Of a stretch of DNA of 13,718 bases, positions 13,679 through 13,718 are shown piece after piece. The stretch comes from an uncultured Oscillospiraceae bacterium (GTDB taxonomy: Bacteria > Bacillota_A > Clostridia > Oscillospirales > Oscillospiraceae). The stretch spans positions 1 to 13,718 of the forward strand of contig CAKTNU010000023.1 of assembly GCA_934589325.1 (NCBI GenBank), read 5' to 3'. The position numbers and the translations under genes were made by a program. Every line of letters begins with the position of its first letter. The first letter of the stretch is position 1. The notes under the pieces are model-generated. The model was not told the DNA's origin, made no database searches, and worked only from the letters and a program-made list of their open reading frames with translations.

Positions 13679-13718
13679 GCTTCTAATTTCAAAAGTGTTC
13701 CGGCGGACTGGCAACAGT

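Noticed and set aside
11501..13714. A 737-codon open frame antisense to the EF-G-like gene
   Set aside because: It is a shadow of strong C-ending codon bias in the sense gene; the product is Gly/Leu/Ala/Asp-rich low-complexity sequence with no family motif, while the sense frame is a complete EF-G-like protein.

Overview
The window looks like a piece of chromosome from an anaerobic, gut-type Firmicute of the class Clostridia, probably near Oscillospiraceae/Ruminococcaceae. This is an inference from four things: a split Na+-translocating decarboxylase (separate biotin-carrier gene), strong AGGAGG ribosome binding sites, sigma-A type promoters in AT-rich gaps between fairly GC-rich genes, and an EF-G paralogue of the clostridial EF-G-like type. 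No rRNA, tRNA, CRISPR array, insertion sequence or prophage gene was seen.

Layout. (1) 1-1311, + strand: the 3' end of cdsA (CDP-diacylglycerol synthase), then a diacylglycerol/lipid kinase, both in phospholipid metabolism. (2) 1412-3064, - strand: a GH13 alpha-glucosidase of the oligo-1,6-glucosidase type, with its own terminator (1368-1402). (3) 3065-3348: a divergent control region with two candidate glucosidase promoters, an extended -10 promoter for the decarboxylase operon, and a perfect 22-bp palindrome that fits the clostridial Rex operator. (4) 3349-6713, + strand: a four-gene operon, oadA-oadG-biotin carrier-oadB, for a Na+-pumping oxaloacetate decarboxylase. It ends at a 44-bp perfect palindrome that also serves the convergent gene. 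(5) 6854-10415, - strand: rlmB (23S rRNA 2'-O-methyltransferase) followed by a 917-residue membrane protein that I read as a degenerate P1B-type ATPase with a long acidic, disordered N-terminus. (6) 10512-11557, + strand: a promoter, a possible 38-codon leader ORF, and a rhomboid-fold membrane protein without catalytic residues but with a Cys/His-rich tail. (7) 11571-13678, + strand: a strongly promoted EF-G-like GTPase with altered G3 and G4 motifs.

How the parts work together. The decarboxylase operon is complete: OadA takes CO2 from oxaloacetate onto biotin, the separate carrier moves carboxybiotin to OadB in the membrane, and OadB decarboxylates it while exporting Na+; OadG anchors the complex. 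The Rex-like palindrome next to this operon and the glucosidase suggests NADH/NAD+-linked control of sugar and oxaloacetate use, but it is best placed to act on the glucosidase.

The most unusual content is a set of three proteins that keep a known fold but appear to have lost key catalytic or specificity residues: the pseudo P-type ATPase, the pseudo-rhomboid, and the EF-G paralogue with SKCN in place of NKxD. All functional statements come from motif reading; no database search or structure prediction was run.
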